Shown here: one piece after another, positions 44,266-53,916 of the stretch | Layout: the number at the start of each line of letters is the position of its first letter | How positions within the stretch are numbered: the first letter of the stretch is position 1 | Assembly (NCBI GenBank): GCA_003569205.1 | Contig: BGOK01000010.1 | Location: 1-64,000 of the forward strand | Direction: 5' to 3' | Source of the DNA: Verrucomicrobiota bacterium | GTDB taxonomy: Bacteria > Verrucomicrobiota > Verrucomicrobiia > Opitutales > UBA953 | DNA length: 64,000 nt | Position numbers and translations under genes: made by a program | Notes under the pieces: model-generated | Databases searched by the model: none | What the model was told of the DNA's origin: nothing | The model's input: only the letters and a program-made list of their open reading frames with translations

Positions 44266-45603
44266 TTAAGGCAAGATGGCCCGCATGCCTTCTTCCAACA
44301 CAGCGCGCAGCGCCGGAACCAAATCCGTCCGTGGGATTTCAGCTTCGGTCCGGTCCGTGAGGCTACGTACCTTCGTCACACCCTTCGCCACTTCCTCGCC
44401 GCCGTAGACGAGGGCATATTTAGCACCTGCGGTTTCGGCCTGTTGGGCGAGCTTACCAAATTTTCCGTCGCGTAAATTATACTCAACGCGAAAACCCGCG
44501 CGACGGAGGTTGGCGACGTCCTCCAAGGCGGCATTCCGGGCATCTGGACCGAGTACCATGACAAAGAAGTCCGGGCCGTCGGCATACGCCGGGATGAGTT
44601 TCTTGGCTTCGAGCAAGTCACGCAGCGTCACATCGCCCATACCAAAGCCGACGGCGGGGAGATCCGGACCGCCGAGCTTCTTGACCAGGGCATCATAACG
44701 ACCGCCGCCCGCTAAGGCGCGGGCTTCACCGCCCGTTTCAAAGGCCTCGAAGACGAAGCCAGTGTAGTAGGCCAAACCGCGGACGATCGTAAGGTCCATC
44801 ACGATGCATTCACCGAAGCCCATGGACTTGAGCGTGCCGAGCAAATGATTCCATTCTTCTAGTCGCGCCAGCATCGCGGCATCGCCGGCAGCGAGCGTCG
44901 CAAGGTCCTCCAGTGAGCGGGTCGCGGCAAAGGCACGAGCAGCCGCCAAGGTTTTCTCCGGGTCGCAAGCCGTCCCGACTAACGCGGCCGTCATCGCGGT
45001 GGCTAAGTCGCTCGGGGAGCCGCGCTCCAGTTTATCGACCACGCCGAGCACGGCGGTGGCGTTGACTTCGGGGACGCCAACGCTCGCGAGGTAGCGGAAC
45101 CAAAGCGTGCGGTCGGAAATACGGATGCGGAAATCCTGCTGCGTTAGCCCGAAACCTAAAAGACAATCGGCACAGAGTGCGATGAGCTCTGCATCGGCGG
45201 CGGGACCAGCCTCACCCAGCAAGTCGGCGTTCAGCTGATAGAAAGCACGGAGGCGGCCTTTCTGGGGCTTCTCGTAACGGTAGTTCTCGCCAATGGCGAA
45301 CCAGCGAATGGGCTTTGCCATGCCGTTGGCGCGGGCGCCGACCATGCGGGCCAGCGAAGGCGTCATTTCGGGTCGAAGGCTCACTTGGCGGCCCCCTTTA
45401 TCCTCAAAGTTGAATAACTGCCGAACAATCTCTTCGCCGGACTTCTCGGTAAAAAGCTCCAAGGGCTCGAGCACCGGCGATTCCCACTCACGGAAACCAT
45501 AACGGCGGCAAGCTTGGCGCCAGACGTCAAAGATATGCCCTAAGACCGCACGGTCTTCGGGATAGAACTCCCGGAAGCCGGGTAGCGTTCGAATGTCGGA
45601 CAT
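44266..45603 (-). CDS. hisS: histidyl-tRNA synthetase
   Basis: Class II synthetase of 445 residues. Motif 1 includes RRYGFREWESPVLEPLELF; motif 2 is FAIGENYRYEKPQKGRLRAF; the histidine-specific loop is IVRGLAYYTGFVFEAF, where RGLDYY is more usual (Asp to Ala). Motif 3 is LPAVGFGMGDVTLRDLL. A complete anticodon-binding domain follows (FFVMVLGPDARNAALEDV to the end), which argues against the short regulatory paralogue HisZ. It sits between the HU-type gene and murJ. Confidence 0.92.
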   Translation of the reverse strand: MSDIRTLPGFREFYPEDRAVLGHIFDVWRQACRRYGFREWESPVLEPLELFTEKSGEEIVRQLFNFEDKGGRQVSLRPEMTPSLARMVGARANGMAKPIRWFAIGENYRYEKPQKGRLRAFYQLNADLLGEAGPAADAELIALCADCLLGFGLTQQDFRIRISDRTLWFRYLASVGVPEVNATAVLGVVDKLERGSPSDLATAMTAALVGTACDPEKTLAAARAFAATRSLEDLATLAAGDAAMLARLEEWNHLLGTLKSMGFGECIVMDLTIVRGLAYYTGFVFEAFETGGEARALAGGGRYDALVKKLGGPDLPAVGFGMGDVTLRDLLEAKKLIPAYADGPDFFVMVLGPDARNAALEDVANLRRAGFRVEYNLRDGKFGKLAQQAETAGAKYALVYGGEEVAKGVTKVRSLTDRTEAEIPRTDLVPALRAVLEEGMRAILP

Positions 45604-45620
45604 TGAAAGTCGGGCGAAAC

Positions 45621-45956
45621 TTACTGCTTAGGCTGCTCGGGGGCGGCGTCCGTCTTCTCGACGTTATACGACTTGAGCTTAGCCTTCAGTTCCTTGCCGG
45701 CTTTGAATTTGATGACCGCACGCTTCGGAATAACGACGTCGGTCTCAGGGCGGTTCGGATTGCGACCAATGCGGCTCTTGCGCACCTGAACCTGGAAGAC
45801 ACCGAAGTTGCGCAACTCAACATCGCGACCGGACAAGAGCGCCTCGCTGATGGCATCCAAGGTGAGCTGAACGCTATCGCGGATGTGCTTTTGCGGGTAG
45901 CCCTTTTCGGTAAAGATTTTTAGGACGATTTCCCGCTTGGTGAGGTTGTCGGACAT
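45621..45956 (-). CDS. HU/IHF family DNA-binding protein
   Basis: Small histone-like protein of 111 residues that bends DNA. The fold matches HU/IHF: LTKREIVLKIFTEKGYPQKH, ELRNFGVFQVQVRKSRIGRN with the GRNP arm, and VIPKRAVIKFKAGKELKAKL. The last 15 residues form a polar tail (EKTDAAPEQPKQ) not found in the minimal family. Whether it acts as homodimer HU or IHF-like cannot be read. It lies 17 bases upstream of hisS. Confidence 0.95.
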   Translation of the reverse strand: MSDNLTKREIVLKIFTEKGYPQKHIRDSVQLTLDAISEALLSGRDVELRNFGVFQVQVRKSRIGRNPNRPETDVVIPKRAVIKFKAGKELKAKLKSYNVEKTDAAPEQPKQ

Positions 45957-46027
45957 AGAGGTTCGTAAGTGTTGATAGACAAAGGCATGGGAAACGCCCT
46001 ATGGCAACACCGCACCCACGAAAAAGG

Positions 46028-46909
46028 CTATTCAAGGTTCTGCACCTGCTCCCGAATCCGCTCGATCTCGGTTTTAGCCTCTAAAACGGCCTGAGTGGTG
46101 GGGATTTCGGCTGCCTTACTCCCAACGGTATTAACCTCCCGGAGAAGTTCTTGGACGAGGAAATCGAGTTTTCGACCACTTTTCTCGACCTTCAACTCAT
46201 TGGCAAACTGTAGGATATGGCTTTTGAGGCGGACGACCTCCTCGGTGATATCACAACGGTCGGCGAAGAGAGCCAGCTCCTTGAGCACGCGCTCATCGGA
46301 AGGATCGAGACTCAGGCCGGCTTCCTGTAGACGTTTCAGGAGCGCCGCTCGATGGCGCTTCGGTGCCTCCCGCTCGCCGACTTCCATGTCCGCAACCAAC
46401 AATGAAATTTTCTGCAAGCGGGCGCTGAGGTCGGCGACTAGACTACGGCCCTCGGCCTCACGCATCGCCACCAACTGATCCAAGGCGGCGATAAAGCCCT
46501 GGGCGACGGCGACTTCACAAGTTTCTAAGGTGGGCAAAGGAGCGCGCGCCGAGCGCTTACTTTCTGCGAGCTGCAGCAGCAAGCGGGCATCGGGTTCGAA
46601 AGGAACGCCCGCCCGTGCGGCGAGGCCACGCAGATCGGCCAAAGTGTTCAGTACCGCCTCATCATCCCACGCCGTCGTAGTCGGCTTGGCGGCCACGTCG
46701 GCAAACGTCACCCGCACCGTCACCTTACCGCGGACCAGTCGGGCCCGAATCCACGGAGCGGACAGCGTCTCCAGCGACGACCATTCCTCCGGCGCGTAGC
46801 AGGAAACTTGTAGGTTCTTCTGATTGACCGTGGCGATTTCAACGGAGAGGCGGCGATCTGGGAGGTTGATTTCTCCGCGGCCGAAACCCGTCATCGAAGT
46901 CGCCGCCAT
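46028..46909 (-). CDS. YicC family endoribonuclease
   Basis: A 293-residue member of the YicC/YloC family, RNases linked to small-RNA and mRNA decay. It has the N-terminal SMTGFGRGEINLPDRRLSVE and the C-terminal DUF1732 part (AALLKRLQEAGLSLDPSDER, FLVQELLREVNTVGSKAAEI). It follows trpB by 2 bases, so both are likely on one transcript. Confidence 0.92.
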   Translation of the reverse strand: MAATSMTGFGRGEINLPDRRLSVEIATVNQKNLQVSCYAPEEWSSLETLSAPWIRARLVRGKVTVRVTFADVAAKPTTTAWDDEAVLNTLADLRGLAARAGVPFEPDARLLLQLAESKRSARAPLPTLETCEVAVAQGFIAALDQLVAMREAEGRSLVADLSARLQKISLLVADMEVGEREAPKRHRAALLKRLQEAGLSLDPSDERVLKELALFADRCDITEEVVRLKSHILQFANELKVEKSGRKLDFLVQELLREVNTVGSKAAEIPTTQAVLEAKTEIERIREQVQNLE

Positions 46910-46911
46910 GC

Positions 46912-48147
46912 TCAGAGCTTGATTTCAACGCCCATCGCGCGGGCGGCGCTCCACACGTCCTTGTCGCCGCGGCCGGAGAGGTTGATGAGCACGATATTCG
47001 TGCGCGGACCATCCGCCGCGACCTTGCAACCGTGGGCGATGGCATGACTCGACTCAAGCGCCGGGATGATGCCTTCGGTCCGCGAGAGGAGTTGGAAGGC
47101 GTCGAGGCATTCCTGGTCATTCGCGTAGGCAAACTCAATGCGACCCTTGTCGTGGTAATAGGCATGTTCGGGGCCGACGGCGGCGTAATCCAAGCCCGCG
47201 GAGACCGAATGAGTCCCTTCAATCTGCCCTTCGCTGTTCTGTAAAATATGGGTCATGCAGCCCTGCAACACGCCCAAGCGACCACCGGCGAAACGCGCGG
47301 CATGTTCGCCCGTCTTGATGGCGCGACCACCAGCTTCGACGCCGATCAGCTGGACACCCGGTTCGTCGAGGTACTCAAAGAACGACCCGATGGCGTTCGA
47401 ACCACCGCCCACGCAGGCCACGACGGTATCGGGCAAGCGGTCTTCGGCCCGAATCATCTGCTGCTTGGACTCGATTGAAATAATCCGGTGGAAATCGCGA
47501 ACCATCATCGGATACGGATGTGAACCGTAAGCCGTGCCCAAGATATAATGCGTATCGCGCACATTGGTCACCCAATCGCGCATGGCCTCATTGACGGCCT
47601 CTTTCAACGTTCGTTGACCCGCTTCGACGCCACGGACCTCGGCGCCCATGAGACGCATCCGATAGACATTGAGTGCTTGGCGTTCCATGTCCGTCGCACC
47701 CATGTAGATGACGCACTTCAGGCCGAAACGGGCGCAGACGGCGGCGGTTGCGGTGCCGTGCTGCCCAGCGCCGGTTTCGGCGATGATGCGCGTCTTGCCC
47801 ATGCGCACGGCGAGTAAGGCCTGGCCGATGACGTTGTTGATCTTGTGGGCCCCCGTGTGGAGCATATCCTCGCGCTTGAGGTAAATCTTGGAGCCACCGC
47901 AGAGCTTGGTCAGCGCCTCGGCGTAATAGAGGCCCGTGGGGCGGCCGGCATATTCCACCAACATATCCGCGTAGGCTTTCTGAAAAGCTGGATCACGCCG
48001 GGCCTCAGCGTAGGCCTTGGTTAAGTCGAGCAAAGGCGTCATTAATGTCTCAGGGACATACATGCCGCCGAACTGGCCGAAACGGCCATGGACGTCGGGA
48101 ACCTGAAAGCGAGGCTCGGTGGTCGGGATAAGGCTGGAGGCCGACAT
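46912..48147 (-). CDS. trpB: tryptophan synthase beta chain
   Basis: PLP enzyme that joins indole and serine to tryptophan. It has 411 residues. The N-terminal FGRF-type start is [15 protein letters not shown]. The PLP Lys is in [37 protein letters not shown] and [10 protein letters not shown] follow. C-terminal [15 protein letters not shown] and [11 protein letters not shown] complete it. The ATG at 48147 keeps the normal N-terminus; an upstream start would add 18 residues. trpA is not adjacent, which is unusual because trpBA pairs are common. Confidence 0.96.
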   Translation of the reverse strand: MSASSLIPTTEPRFQVPDVHGRFGQFGGMYVPETLMTPLLDLTKAYAEARRDPAFQKAYADMLVEYAGRPTGLYYAEALTKLCGGSKIYLKREDMLHTGAHKINNVIGQALLAVRMGKTRIIAETGAGQHGTATAAVCARFGLKCVIYMGATDMERQALNVYRMRLMGAEVRGVEAGQRTLKEAVNEAMRDWVTNVRDTHYILGTAYGSHPYPMMVRDFHRIISIESKQQMIRAEDRLPDTVVACVGGGSNAIGSFFEYLDEPGVQLIGVEAGGRAIKTGEHAARFAGGRLGVLQGCMTHILQNSEGQIEGTHSVSAGLDYAAVGPEHAYYHDKGRIEFAYANDQECLDAFQLLSRTEGIIPALESSHAIAHGCKVAADGPRTNIVLINLSGRGDKDVWSAARAMGVEIKL

Positions 48148-48246
48148 AAAGTGTCCTTCGATAAAGCGAGAAGCCCTCCGAAGGGCAAGCGACAAGGTCA
48201 CATCGCTGGACTTGCCCTACTCGCCTATCCCGACCATTAGGAAGGC

Positions 48247-49212
48247 ATGCGTGGCCTTTGCCTACTCTTGCTGACTCTCTGGGCACCACTATCGATGGCG
48301 GACTCGACATTCTCCCACACCCAAGAAGTCAGCGTGGAAGAGGCCCGCGCCCAGTTTACGACCACCCGCGTCATCGTGACCGGCGTGGTCGAAGGGGTCA
48401 CGGAATTCCTGCCCGTTTCTTCGACGGGTCACATGATTATCAGCGACCGCCTTCTGAGCGTAGACAAAAATAAGGACAAGGTCGTGCGGGGCGTGGTCGA
48501 TCGCAAAGGCCGCCCCGTCAACTTAGAGCGCGTTGCCGATGACTATATCGTGATTATCCAGATTGGCGCCATTCTCGCGGTGCTCGTCGTCTTCTTCGAC
48601 CGACTCCGTCAGCTCGTCGTCGGATTAGTTAGACTCGAACGCCCTGCCCTGGCACTCACGCAGTCGATCGCGATCGCCTTTCTACCCGCCGCCGTGCTCG
48701 GCTACCTCCTCAAGGATTACATTCCCTTTAGCATCGAGATTGTCGCGCTGGCACTGATCGGGGGCGGGGGCGTCATTCTGTTCGCCGAACGGCACCTGCC
48801 GAAGCACGCGGCGCAACCGGACGAAGTCCTGCACCTCAGTTGGAAACAGTCCCTGACGATTGGCCTCTGCCAATGTGTCGCCCTGATCCCCGGCACGAGC
48901 CGTTCGCTGGCGACCATCCTCGGCGGCCGCTGGGCAGGCCTCTCCGCAGCGGCGGCGACCGAGTTTTCGTTCTTGGTCGGATTGGCCATCCTTTCCGCTG
49001 CATCACTCTATAAACTCTACGCCCTTGGTCCGGCCGTTAGCCAAGTCTACCCTTTAGGCAGTGCCGGCCTCGGCCTAATCATTGCGGCCGTGTCCGCCTT
49101 CCTCTCGGTCAAATGGATGGTGGGCTTCATCATGCGACGTGGCATGGGCCCGTTCGCTTGGTATCGCATCGCCCTCGGTTCTGCCATCCTGGCTTGGGCT
49201 ATTGCGACCTAA
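48247..49212 (+). CDS. uppP: undecaprenyl-diphosphatase (BacA/UppP) with N-terminal extension
   Basis: Membrane phosphatase recycling undecaprenyl pyrophosphate, 321 residues. Motif 1 is GVVEGVTEFLPVSSTGHMI and motif 2 is ALIPGTSRSLATILGGRWAG, both catalytic. The protein begins with a signal-like leader, MRGLCLLLLTLWAPLSMADS, then a linker of about 20 residues before the usual family start. It also has a short polar insert after the first motif (DKNKDKVVRGVVDRKGRPVN). It is transcribed divergently from trpB. Confidence 0.93.
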   Translation: MRGLCLLLLTLWAPLSMADSTFSHTQEVSVEEARAQFTTTRVIVTGVVEGVTEFLPVSSTGHMIISDRLLSVDKNKDKVVRGVVDRKGRPVNLERVADDYIVIIQIGAILAVLVVFFDRLRQLVVGLVRLERPALALTQSIAIAFLPAAVLGYLLKDYIPFSIEIVALALIGGGGVILFAERHLPKHAAQPDEVLHLSWKQSLTIGLCQCVALIPGTSRSLATILGGRWAGLSAAAATEFSFLVGLAILSAASLYKLYALGPAVSQVYPLGSAGLGLIIAAVSAFLSVKWMVGFIMRRGMGPFAWYRIALGSAILAWAIAT

Positions 49213-49329
49213 GGGACGAAGACTGCACAAATGCCCCCGCCTCAAGGCCTTGCGGGTGTGGCCAGTGGGCAGCCTGCCAAAGTTATTCCCAGCAGGGGTC
49301 CACCGCTTAACCCTTTGGGCAAAAGGGGT

Positions 49330-49359
49330 TTGACTCCCTTATTCATAGGTTATTCATAG
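49330..49359 (+). promoter_or_regulatory. tandem 10-base repeats with promoter-like elements before mreB
   Basis: TTATTCATAG occurs at 49339-49348 and again at 49350-49359, an 11-base period equal to about one helical turn. TTGACT at 49330-49335 is a good -35 box; TTCATA at 49353-49358, 17 bases later, is a weak -10. GAGGA follows about 15 bases before the mreB ATG. The repeats may be a regulator site overlapping the promoter. Confidence 0.4.
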
Positions 49360-49377
49360 AGGAAACCAACCCATCTG

Positions 49378-50394
49378 ATGTTCAAGCGCTTCCCCGGGCT
49401 ATTCACGCAAGCCATCGGCATCGACCTCGGTACCGCCAACACGCTCGTCTTCCTCAAGGATCGCGGCGTCGTTCTCCGCGAGCCTTCCGTCGTGGCCATT
49501 CGTACGAGCACCCGCAAGCCCATCGCCGTCGGCAACGAAGCCAAGATGATGCTGGGACGGACACCGGGCGACATTCAAGCCCTCCGCCCGATGAAGGACG
49601 GTGTCATCGCCGACTTCGAAATCAGCGAGCACATGCTCCGCTACTTCATCGGCAAGGTCGCCCGTAAGTCTTTCTTAACTAACCTCACCGTTGTCGTCGC
49701 CGTGCCTTATGGCATCACCGCCGTTGAACGCCGTGCCGTCATGGACTCCGCCTACCGCGCGGGGGCCGATGACGTCATCACCATTCCAGAGCCGGTAGCT
49801 TCCGCTATCGGCGTCGGCCTCCCGGTCGAAGAACCGACGGGCTCCATGATCGTCGACATTGGTGGCGGTACGACCGAAGTCGCCGTCATCTCCCTTGGTG
49901 GCATTGTCCACGCCCGCTCCATTCGCGTGGGGGGCGACGAGTTCGACCTTTCCATTACCAAGTATATCCGCTCGTCGTATAACCTGATTATCGGCGAACG
50001 CACCGCGGAAGAGATTAAGATCAAGATTGGTTCCGCCTACGCCCTCGAGCAGGAATTGACCTATGAAGTCCGTGGTCGCGACGCGGTGACGGGTTTGCCC
50101 CGCTCCCTCCACCTGACCTCACAGGAAGTCCGCGAGGCCATGGCAGACAATGTGAACCAGATCATCGAGGCCGTGAAGAGCTCGCTCGAGCGTATCCCGC
50201 CCGAACTCTCGGCCGACCTCGTCGACCGCGGTATCGTCATCGCGGGTGGCGGTGCCCTCATCCGCCGCATTGACCGTGCCCTCTCCGAAGCCACCGGCCT
50301 CCCGGTGATTGTCGCCGAAGACCCTTTGTGTGCCGTTGTCAATGGCACCGGTAAGATCCTCGCCAACGCCTCCCGCTGGAGCGGCCGAGAGTAA
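49378..50394 (+). CDS. mreB: rod shape-determining protein MreB
   Basis: Actin-like filament protein that positions wall synthesis along the inner membrane. It has 338 residues. Phosphate 1 is AIGIDLGTANTLVFL, with connecting TVVVAVPYGITAVERRAVMD; phosphate 2 is SMIVDIGGGTTEVAVISLGG; and the adenosine motif is GIVIAGGGALIRRIDRAL. It is the first gene of mreB-mreC-mreD-mrdA, so it fixes the rod-shape complex. Confidence 0.97.
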   Translation: MFKRFPGLFTQAIGIDLGTANTLVFLKDRGVVLREPSVVAIRTSTRKPIAVGNEAKMMLGRTPGDIQALRPMKDGVIADFEISEHMLRYFIGKVARKSFLTNLTVVVAVPYGITAVERRAVMDSAYRAGADDVITIPEPVASAIGVGLPVEEPTGSMIVDIGGGTTEVAVISLGGIVHARSIRVGGDEFDLSITKYIRSSYNLIIGERTAEEIKIKIGSAYALEQELTYEVRGRDAVTGLPRSLHLTSQEVREAMADNVNQIIEAVKSSLERIPPELSADLVDRGIVIAGGGALIRRIDRALSEATGLPVIVAEDPLCAVVNGTGKILANASRWSGRE

Positions 50395-50414
50395 TTCCTG
50401 CGGGCCAACCCGCC

Positions 50415-51308
50415 ATGGATAATAACCGCCAAGGAGCCAAAGCGTCCTACGTCGCCCTAGTTTTCTTCACGGGGCTATGGATGATTTTGCCTAGCGCTGT
50501 CCGTCGCTTCAACCGCGAAGCCTTCGCCGAATTCCAAGCCCCGGCCTTACACCTGGTCGGTAAAGGGCGTGACCTCGCTCGTTACTGGGAACTCCAAAGC
50601 CGCTCTCCGGAAGAACTCGTTGCCGCGGCCCGGGACCTCGCCCGCATCAACGCAGCGCTGGAGCTGAAGATTCATTCCTTAGACGACGCCCGCAAAGAGA
50701 ATACCCGTCTCCGCGAGATGCTGCGCTACCCGCAGTCGACGGAATTCGTCACGGTCGTCGCCCGGGTCTCCGTCCGCGAAACTTCCTCTTGGTGGCAACG
50801 CATCATCATCCGCAAAGGCCGCAGCGATGGCGTCCGCCCCGGCTGCCCCGTGGTCTTCGGTGACCGCGTCATCGGCCGAGTGAGCGTCGTCCACTTGACC
50901 ACGAGCGAGGTGGACCTCGTCACCAGCCCGGGTTTCCGCTGCACCGCTTTTCTGGAAGGCGACGATCAAAACCACGTCGTTCACGTCAGTGGTCGCGCCG
51001 GCTTAGCGCTCTCCGCCCCGCGCGCCATGGTCTCCATCATCCCGCTCGGCTACAATCCACCGGCCGGCCAAATTGCGAAGGTCATGACCACGGGTCTGGG
51101 CGGGGTCTTCCCTTCTGGCCTCACGTTGGGCACGCTGGAAACAGGCGTCCAGACGACTTCCGAAAAACATATGCTGACGGGCGCCCTCACCCCCGCCAAA
51201 GAACTTAGCTTTATTCAAGAAGTGTCGGTGTTGATTCCAAAATACCCCACGGCGGGTGAAATTCTCCTCACCCCGGCCGATACCGGCAAAGCGGAAGAAT
51301 TCCGATGA
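50415..51308 (+). CDS. mreC: rod shape-determining protein MreC
   Basis: Bitopic membrane protein of 297 residues bridging MreB and PBP2. One N-terminal helix (ASYVALVFFTGLWMILPSAV) is followed by a coiled coil (about 60-95, with LARINAALELKIHSLDDARK). The periplasmic beta part has SSWWQRIIIRKGRSDGV and GCPVVFGDRVIGRVSVVHL. It overlaps mreD by 4 bases. Position and architecture both support the call. Confidence 0.93.
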   Translation: MDNNRQGAKASYVALVFFTGLWMILPSAVRRFNREAFAEFQAPALHLVGKGRDLARYWELQSRSPEELVAAARDLARINAALELKIHSLDDARKENTRLREMLRYPQSTEFVTVVARVSVRETSSWWQRIIIRKGRSDGVRPGCPVVFGDRVIGRVSVVHLTTSEVDLVTSPGFRCTAFLEGDDQNHVVHVSGRAGLALSAPRAMVSIIPLGYNPPAGQIAKVMTTGLGGVFPSGLTLGTLETGVQTTSEKHMLTGALTPAKELSFIQEVSVLIPKYPTAGEILLTPADTGKAEEFR

Positions 51309-51835
51309 GCCTAAGCTGGGCCTGGCTTTTCCTCCTGCTGGCGACCTTCCCTTGGTTGCTCGGGGTCGACTTGCTCTCAGACTCAATCGCCACCTCGGGC
51401 GTCTGCCTCTTCATCTCCGGCGCAGCCATCATTGCGCCCTGCCGGCGTCTCCGCCGGTGGCAAGCGGTGCTCTTCTCCGCGTGCATCGGCTTCCTCTTTG
51501 AAGCCCTGCGGCCCATTCCCGATGGATCGCTGGCGCTCCTCTTGGTCTTTGCGGCCATCTACCTGACTTCCCACCGCGACGAGATTCGTGACATGCCCAG
51601 AATGTTTTGGGCGGCCGTCCTCGTGAATGGCTTAGCCTGCACGGCTTGGTTCCTCGCCGCCGGCCTAGCCTATCTGAAAGAGGTCCCGCTGCTCTCGCTG
51701 CACTTCCTCGGTCAGTGGTTATTGCATCTGCTACTCGCAACCATCCTCGCGATATTGCTGCTGGTGCCGCTGGCCCTGGTGCAGAACTTCGCCATGGATA
51801 AGATTGGTGTCCCCCAGCCCGACGAAGCCGCATGA
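51305..51835 (+). CDS. mreD: MreD-like membrane protein
   Basis: A 176-residue, very hydrophobic protein with about five helices and little sequence conservation. The call is mainly from its place between mreC and the PBP2 gene, overlapping both by 4 bases. IGFLFEALRPIPDGSLALLLVF resembles the conserved core of MreD proteins. The C-terminus ends in a polar PQPDEAA tail. Confidence 0.78.
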   Translation: MSLSWAWLFLLLATFPWLLGVDLLSDSIATSGVCLFISGAAIIAPCRRLRRWQAVLFSACIGFLFEALRPIPDGSLALLLVFAAIYLTSHRDEIRDMPRMFWAAVLVNGLACTAWFLAAGLAYLKEVPLLSLHFLGQWLLHLLLATILAILLLVPLALVQNFAMDKIGVPQPDEAA

Positions 51836-53913
51836 AGGACTTCGACGGCCAGAACCCCTCCGCCCCTTCGGACCCCATTTCCGCCTGGCGACTGCGCGTG
51901 ATTTTCTTCTTTTTCTGCGCTGGTTTCGTCTACGTTGCCGTGGGCCTGAGCTATCGTCAGCTAGTCCAAAGTGTGAGCCTCACCGAGAAATCGGATAACC
52001 AAGGCCAGCGGGTCGTCATCCTACCGCCATCACGCGGTAAGATTTTTGACCGTAACGGGTACGTCCTCGTCGACAACCGTGTCCGCTGGAGTGTGAAAGC
52101 GGACTTACTCGCGTTGCAACCGGAGTTCCGCAAGGAATACCTCGCTCTCCTCAAGAAGGAAAAGGACCGCTTCCCCGACCGCCGCCCCGACTACGACCAA
52201 CTCCAGCAGACCGCGCGCCTCAACGTGCTTAACGCTTGGCTGACTAAAATCTGGTTTGTCATCGACTCGACAAATCAGAAAGCGGCGAAAGGCACTGCGA
52301 AGGTTAAGTCGACCCCCGACCTGCATCCGGAAGAACGCATGGTGCACCCGGATACCCTCCGCAAGCACCTGAACGAACGCCGCGCCCTGCTGTTCCCGCT
52401 GATTCTCGACCTCGCTTTTCCGAACTCGGGCCACGCCGTCACCTCAGAGGAAGGTAATCGGTCCGTTGCGCGCTTCATCGAGCAATTCCCGGTCCAGGGA
52501 CCCATTACCCTCGAAGCCGACATGGTGCGCTCCTACCCCAATGGCAAGTTAGCCTCCCACGTCTTAGGTTACGTGCGCGACACCGATATCCTGAAAGGTC
52601 AACTCGACGACGAGCTCGCCGAAAAATTCGCTAACCTGCAGAAGCTGGGCTACACCGGCAAGAAAGGTGCCGACGGAATCGAGGCGACCTACAACGAAGT
52701 GCTTTCGGGGCACAGCGGCTGGGAACATTGGACCAAGACCTCGTCGGGCTATAACAAAGAACGGCTCGAGGCCAAACCCCCGAAGCAAGGCGCGGACGTG
52801 GCCCTCTCGCTGGATACCAAAATTCAGAAATCCGCCGAAGAGGCCTTGGCTAAAATTGTGGACTCCCAAGGTAAGGCCCTCCCCGCGGCCGCGGTCATGC
52901 TCGACGTCAATACGGGCGAGATCTTGGCCTTGGCTAGCCAGCCCTCTTTTGACCCTAATGAAATGGCGGACCGCGTCACGCAGGCCTACTTTGATCAAGT
53001 GAACTCGGAAGGCGGCTGGCTGAACCGCTCCACTCAAGGGCTTTACGCCCCTGGCTCGACCTTCAAATTGATCACGGCCACGGCTGGCATGCGTGCCAAC
53101 AAAATAGACTGGGACGATATCTTGGACTGTGGTCCTAGCTATATGGTCGGAGGGCGCGCCTTCCCCGAACATGATCCGGTCGGCTACGGTCAAGTCGACT
53201 TAGAGAAGATGCTCGCCGTCTCCTGTAACGTCTGGAACTACCAGGTCGGCCTACGGACTGGACCCGAAAATCTCGCGAAGGAAGCCCGCCGCTTTGGGCT
53301 CGATGCTCCCCTGCTGCAAAAGCCAGCAGAGCATAACAACCACTCCACCACCGAACTCCCGAATCCGGCTACCCGCATGGTCGTCCCCGACCGCGCCTAC
53401 AAGCAGCGGATTGCGGGCGAACCTTGGACGGATGGCGACACGGCCAACACTTCCATCGGCCAAGGCTACCTGCTCACGACCCCGCTGCATATGGCATGCT
53501 TAATTGCTTCGATTGCCCGGGGTGAGACCCGGACGACTCCGAGTATCATCCATGACCCGGGCCGCGATGGTCGCCATGCTGGCGCCGAACCCATTGGCCT
53601 GAACACCCAGCAACTCAACGCTCTCCGCGAAGGCATGCTGCGCTGCGTCGAGGAAGGGACCGCCAAGAGCGTACGGATTCCTGGCCTACCTTACGCCGCT
53701 AAGACCGGCACTTCCGAATATTTCAAGAAAGGCGAAAAGGCTCACCTAGCGTGGATTATCGGTTACGCCCCCGCGGACAATCCCGTGGTGGCCTTCTGTG
53801 TGCTCGTGGAAGGGCAACTCGATACCAGCACCTGGGGCGGCAAGACGGCTGGCCCCGTCGCTCGCGACATGATCCTCGCTTGGCGGAGCGCGGCCGACGA
53901 GAAAGATAAATAG
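51832..53913 (+). CDS. mrdA: penicillin-binding protein 2 (elongasome transpeptidase)
   Basis: Class B penicillin-binding protein of 693 residues, the D,D-transpeptidase of lateral wall growth. A single N-terminal membrane helix (about 17-36, VIFFFFCAGFVYVAVGLSY) precedes the dimerisation domain (RVVILPPSRGKIFDRNGYVL). The active-site Ser is in LYAPGSTFKLITATAGM (SxxK), the second motif is AVSCNVWNY (SxN), and the third is AAKTGTSEYF (KTG). It ends the mre operon. rodA is not in the window. Confidence 0.96.
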   Translation: MKDFDGQNPSAPSDPISAWRLRVIFFFFCAGFVYVAVGLSYRQLVQSVSLTEKSDNQGQRVVILPPSRGKIFDRNGYVLVDNRVRWSVKADLLALQPEFRKEYLALLKKEKDRFPDRRPDYDQLQQTARLNVLNAWLTKIWFVIDSTNQKAAKGTAKVKSTPDLHPEERMVHPDTLRKHLNERRALLFPLILDLAFPNSGHAVTSEEGNRSVARFIEQFPVQGPITLEADMVRSYPNGKLASHVLGYVRDTDILKGQLDDELAEKFANLQKLGYTGKKGADGIEATYNEVLSGHSGWEHWTKTSSGYNKERLEAKPPKQGADVALSLDTKIQKSAEEALAKIVDSQGKALPAAAVMLDVNTGEILALASQPSFDPNEMADRVTQAYFDQVNSEGGWLNRSTQGLYAPGSTFKLITATAGMRANKIDWDDILDCGPSYMVGGRAFPEHDPVGYGQVDLEKMLAVSCNVWNYQVGLRTGPENLAKEARRFGLDAPLLQKPAEHNNHSTTELPNPATRMVVPDRAYKQRIAGEPWTDGDTANTSIGQGYLLTTPLHMACLIASIARGETRTTPSIIHDPGRDGRHAGAEPIGLNTQQLNALREGMLRCVEEGTAKSVRIPGLPYAAKTGTSEYFKKGEKAHLAWIIGYAPADNPVVAFCVLVEGQLDTSTWGGKTAGPVARDMILAWRSAADEKDK

Positions 53914-53916
53914 GTC

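Noticed and set aside
44266-45603. HisZ (regulatory paralogue) instead of histidyl-tRNA synthetase
   Set aside because: The C-terminal anticodon-binding domain and motif 2 are present and the length is that of HisS; only one residue of the RGLDYY loop differs.
48173-48186. Small hairpin GCCCT-ccga-AGGGC upstream of trpB, considered as a trp attenuator
   Set aside because: Five-base stem with no T run and no Trp-rich leader peptide nearby.
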